64,000 nt of DNA from Monosporascus cannonballus (taxonomy: Eukaryota; Ascomycota; Sordariomycetes; Xylariales), in contig QJNS01000090.1 of assembly GCA_004154925.1 (NCBI GenBank), positions 214,167-278,166 on the forward strand, in the 5' to 3' direction. The position numbers and the translations under genes are program-made. Below, piece by piece: positions 59,621-64,000 of the stretch (position 1 is its first letter; every line of letters begins with the position of its first letter). Under the pieces are notes generated by a model. That model did no database searches, was not told the origin of the DNA, and saw only the letters and a program-made list of their open reading frames with translations.

Positions 59621-62600
59621 TTATAAACAAAAACGATAACCGAAAAACCGTACGAAAATTTTAATTAATAAAAAATAACTAATTATTTATATTATTTACA
59701 AAACGTTAAAAATGCGCCGAAAATACGATAATAATTAATAATATTAAAATTAAAAATCACGGATTATTTCCAAAAATATAAATATTTTAATATTATAAAC
59801 ATTTTGAAAAACTTTAAAAGGTAACGATAAAATATAATAAAAATTACGACCGTATTATTAAGATTATTATAAAAAAGGAACGTAATTTTTTTACGAAATT
59901 AAAATTATTAATATTAATTACGAAATATATTTTAAATATTAAGGGTTTTTCTTAATATTAGAAACGCCTTTATATTTTAAATTCAGAACTACTTAAAATA
60001 ATCTTAATATAAAATATTTACGATTTTCATATAGTAAATTACCTAAATAAAAAAATTATAATAATAATATTTTCGAAAAATCTATTTTAGCTAGTTATAT
60101 ATTATATAATAAGGTACTTTTGCAAGAATTACGATACATGCATTTATAAAAACGTATAAAAAAATAAAAAAAATTATTAAAATTATTTTGAATTTTTAAA
60201 TAATTTTATAACAAATTATTAATCGAATTTATAACCGATTTATTAACCGTTTTTAAATATAATTTATATTTTTTTAATAATTATAATAAATTAATTATTA
60301 TAAATAATAAAGAAATCAATTAAGTAAAAAGATCCTAAACTAGATTTTATAAATTTATAAAAATAAAATAACGCTTTTTTACGATATATTACTTAAAAAC
60401 TAATAATATTATAAAACAAATTAATTAAAAATATTAATTTACTTAAAAGCTTTTATAACGTATTTATAATAAAAATGAAATAAAAGTTTTCCAAGAATAT
60501 TATTTATAATTAATAACCTAAATACGACCTTAATAAAATTAATTTTTTTCTTATTTTAGGGGTATTAAGTAACAAATAATATGGCAATTAAGAAAAATTT
60601 ATATATAAAAATGGAAAATTTCGTTAAAAAATTGCAAAAAACATAAAATTTGCTTACGTTGCGATAATAATAACCTAATAAATCTAAAAGGAAATAATAA
60701 ATAAATATCGTTCTCTTATCGAAAAATAAAAAATTAATAATAAATTTTAATTATTTTTAAAAAATATAATTATTTGCTAACCGTCTAAAAAACTAACGTA
60801 ATTTTAAACTAAATATTAAATAATTAAAATAATTAATTTTTACGTTATTAAATTAAATATATTTAAAACAATTTAAAATCGTTTTTAAGTTAATTTATCA
60901 AGATATATAAACCGTAATTTTGTACCGTTCCAAATTAACGCAAATACGTAATCTTTTTTTATTATCCTTTAAAAAAATAATAAATCAAAATTTAAAATTA
61001 AAAACATTTTTTAAGCCTGGATTAAAAAAATAGGAAAAACTTTTATACGTTAAATTTAGATAAAATAATTAAATTATATAAAATTAATTTGGAAATTATT
61101 TAAGAAATTCATAAATATAGCGGTTTTATAGCAATTTAAAAAGAAATATAGCAATATAACTATTAATAACGGATTTTAAATTTAACATATTACTCAAAAG
61201 CGGACAAGTAAAAGTCTAGCCCAAAAATACCGGCCGGATAACGCGTAAACGATATAGGAAATTTAGGGAAACCGCTTAAAAATAATTTTATATTATTCGT
61301 AAATAAATATTAAAATAATATTTCCGTTATTTACGAATAAAATATATTAAAAAAATTAGAAATTATGAAAATAATATGCCGGCCATAAAATTATTTAATT
61401 ATTTTTAAAAATCTATAAATTTAATAATTTATTTTAAGAATTTATTACGTTAATATTACGTAAAATTACGTATTTAAGGCGTATAATTATTTAGCTTTAT
61501 TTATATTAAATTTTAGTAAAACCGGGATTTTTTCTTTAGCCGTTTAAATTATAATTATAAAATTTTCGAAAACGTTAATAATATAATTATTAGTAATTAT
61601 TAATTTAACCTATAACGTAAATTAACAAACGGCATAAAAAAGGTACGAAAATATCGTAAAAGAATTTATATAACAGAATTTATTATATTTATATTTAATC
61701 CGTTTTTTATTATGCGGGGCGGAAAAACCGGCTGAATCGGCAGCTTAATTTACGTATAAATAATATATAAATTAAGAATTAAAGGAATAAACTTACTTCG
61801 GAACGAATAACGTACGAAAATTTAAAATGTAAATATAAGATTTCGGTATCCGTTTTTCCTTAGGTACGGATAACTAGTAAAATAAGGTTAACGGCGAGGA
61901 AATAATATAGAAAATACGTAAGAAAAGCGAATTTATTAAGGTCTTGGTAATTGTAATTAAAAGTAATTTCGCAAAATATGTTAACCGTTTAACGAAATTC
62001 GAAAATATCTACAAATTATTCGGGAATTATATTAAAAAAACATATTAATAAAAATAAAGAAAATATTTATTTTAAAATATTTATAGTTATAATTAACGCA
62101 AACCTAATAACGGATTATTTCTTTGTCTATAATAATAAATATATTAAAAATAATAAATAAATAACATATAAATAAATTATATATTTTATTAATTTAAATA
62201 TAATACGATTAAATTTTCGATAAAATAAACTATATCAATAAAGCAGGGTATATCGCAAATATAAGCAAGATATTTGTTCAAGGTAACGCAAATACGTAAC
62301 GTACAAAAAGTTTTAGCGGATTCCGACTTATTAAAAAGGTTTAAAGCTATAAAAACGTTTTTTTGGCAAGGTATTTTCGCGGTATTATAACGTATTAATT
62401 AAATTTTAAGCCGTTATAACATAACGTATGAAAACGGTATTATAAATATTAATAAAAATTAATTTATCAAATTAAGTTATTATTATAAAAAACAAATTAA
62501 AATAAATAAAAATATAAACGCATTTATAAATGTAAATTTGTTTAATATATAATTAACTTATAATTAGCTATTTAAATTAGGCCTAATTCGGAAATTAATA

Positions 62601-62693
62601 AATTTCCGAATTTCGGATTAATTAAAAACTAAAAATTAATGTAATTATTAATTTTATAATAAGCTAATCCTTTTTGAGAAAAATAGAAGATAA

Positions 62694-62881
62694 TATGATA
62701 AGGCTGTATAAAACCCTATTATGGAGCACCGGACAAACGCCGGTACCAAGCAGCACTAGCGCAGCGCCTTATATGCGAACATATATAACTGTATTTTTAT
62801 CTTCTTCTTCTTTTCTCTTTAGCTAGAAAATAAACTTTTATTGGCAACTGATTACAGACCGCTTAGGTGAAACCTTTTACA
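62694..62881 (+). repeat. Gypsy-3 right LTR
   Basis: 188 bp, the same length as the left copy. The first base pair TG has become TA. Differences from the left copy are mostly C/T and G/A. Confidence 0.9.
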
Positions 62882-62886
62882 GAAAT

Positions 62887-63984
62887 TATCGGAATACTAA
62901 ACTTAACGGGTTATTAAAAAGTAATAAAGGTAAGTAACGGTAATAGCAGAAAAAGAGTTACTTTCGTAGTTCAAAAGCTAAGGGGTACATGGGGCGAAAA
63001 GCATAGATCCTTATCCTAAATATGTGGGGCAAAAATGTCACTTTTCCCTTCATCTGCCGCTGCACCGAACACACCCCAAGGCGAGGGGCTCGAACCGTCG
63101 TTGCTTCGAGCTCATCTAGCTATGTAGATCGTAACCTACAATACACTCGCTTTGCTTGCGAATAAGGGTACTATTTGAAACTTCCCTGGACGTTTTAGTA
63201 TCTTCAGTACCTATTCCAAGAGGCCGATCGAGCCATATATGTTGCTTAAATGACACACTAGTCAGACTCATCCTTCATACCCCAAGGGGGTTTTGGAACA
63301 GTTATAACGTTGAAGAAAGCTGCTGAGTTAATAGAATCTACTATCCCATAGAGGGGCGATAACGCATTGGCCACAACAAGTTCTAGGGGTTCCTGCTACC
63401 ACGTTGCCTGAATAAGTAAATGGGAGTGCTTTGCCACAATTTTACTGGCTCAATTTGCGACGATCAGCAAAAACTCGAATCCACGACGAGAAAATTGTTA
63501 TGGCTGACGCCTTCTCACCCTCTATTGGATTAAACTTCCACGCATCGGGTGTTAGGAGTCGATGGGTACATCTTTGACGACACACGCTCCTCGTTAAATG
63601 TCAACTTAACTTTTGCATTTGCTTCCCCCACATTGACTAGAACATCTCCGCGGCCGGGCATGGCTTCTCGCTTGCATTTATCTTTTCGGTTTGAAAATTG
63701 GGGCAAGCAGAATGCCAATATCGATATCTATCCGAGAGCACTAGCGGCCGACCCACTTCACCATCATCTCCTGTGCGGTTCCCCGCCGCTTTAACAGTCC
63801 GATTAATTATGGAGAAAGGCGGCTAAAAAGGAAGTAAAATGTCATTGACATAGGCGCAAGGTCCTAGCATCTCTCTGTGCTGCCCCCTGGATTTCATCAC
63901 CGGCCCAGAGCCTCAAGTTTAAGTAGAATATCCTAGGGTACGTCGATAACACTAGCATCCTTGTTTTGTGTGTGTGTGTGTTGT
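62887..63984. other. Return to normal composition; no gene recognised
   Basis: After the Gypsy-3 duplication the AT bias falls off within ~100 bp. Small ORFs (for example 63549-63794) are unconvincing. A ~45-bp segment at 63031-63077 (ctgccgctgcaccgaacacaccc) resembles 48755-48795. A (TG)n tract lies at 63967-63980. Confidence 0.5.
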
Positions 63985-64000
63985 GGGGGGGGGGGGGGGG
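63985..64000. other. Terminal G-run at the window end
   Basis: Sixteen consecutive G to the last base. Like the G-run before the N block at 23378, this looks like a contig-end read artefact, so a second assembly gap may follow. Confidence 0.6.

Larger units (their letters stand above)
49313..62881 (+). mobile_element. Gypsy LTR retrotransposon (Gypsy-3) split by a nested Gypsy, RIP-degraded
   Basis: Two 188-bp LTRs (49313-49500 and 62694-62881) are bordered by the duplication GAAAT (49308-49312 and 62882-62886). Coding is on the plus strand. Reverse transcriptase is interrupted after 51738 and resumes at 58523: YRALNIIIEKDYYFLPFISK, RFGLYK, IPFGLYGVPVIF, then IRNFLGFANFYCDFI (59038-59220). 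RNase H follows (59290-59610) with KKLNPIKISYKIYNK and LNER. The integrase relic is around 60.1-60.6 kb and gag should be 49.5-51.5 kb. Without the nested element its length is ~6.8 kb. Stops are everywhere. Confidence 0.9.

Noticed and set aside
31500..62900. Mitochondrial DNA or centromere core as explanation for the AT-rich block
   Set aside because: Readable nuclear LTR and DNA transposon structures with target duplications and transition-type decay account for it.
63085..63160. Possible minus-strand tRNA (ggttcgagccc resembles a B box)
   Set aside because: No A box at a suitable distance and no acceptor-stem partner.
1..64000. CRISPR arrays, bacterial operons, riboswitches
   Set aside because: No regularly spaced direct repeats or bacterial signals; introns and gene families are fungal.

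Overview
The window looks like a piece of a filamentous ascomycete chromosome (Pezizomycotina, probably Sordariomycetes; inferred). The evidence is short spliced introns of 53-81 nt, a PRM1 gene, a HET-domain gene, a DUF7918-type gene, a NACHT/ankyrin/nucleoside-phosphorylase gene, and a large AT-rich block of transposons carrying C-to-T/G-to-A (RIP-type) changes.

Layout. 1-31.3 kb has normal base composition and carries the genes. From the left: the 3' end of a coiled-coil protein gene; a relic-bearing interval; a ~7 kb broken NLR-like gene (NACHT, six ankyrin repeats, a long unassigned region, then a phosphorylase domain) with at least eight frameshifts and three nonsense codons; then, all on the minus strand, PRM1 (cell fusion), a four-exon DUF7918-type gene with SUMO-like motifs, an intact HET-domain gene, a disordered basic protein carrying two histone-H3-tail-like peptides, mitochondrial GrpE/Mge1 (two exons), a 703-residue unrecognised protein and a small two-exon protein. 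An assembly gap (G-run, ten N, C-run) lies at 23.36-23.41 kb, next to the start of the H3-mimic gene.

31.3-62.9 kb is a nested transposon cluster whose boundaries can be read to the base from LTR ends and target-site duplications. A Copia element (31320-45608, minus, duplication ATATC) contains a Fot1/Pogo-type DNA transposon (31492-33349) and a Gypsy element (33948-40945). A second Gypsy (49313-62881, plus, duplication GAAAT) contains a third Gypsy (51739-58517, minus, duplication TATAA). Coding is destroyed throughout by stop codons, but reverse transcriptase, RNase H, integrase and transposase signatures can still be read. Between the two nests lies AT-rich relic DNA and a GC-normal island (48.3-49.1 kb). 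Normal composition returns after about 62.9 kb, and the window ends in a (TG)n tract and a G-run.

How the genes relate. PRM1 acts in cell fusion, while the HET gene and the NACHT/ankyrin/phosphorylase gene belong to families of fungal allorecognition and programmed cell death. The NLR-like gene is broken here and the HET gene is intact. No cluster for one pathway is evident. The layout resembles an accessory or heterochromatin-border locus.
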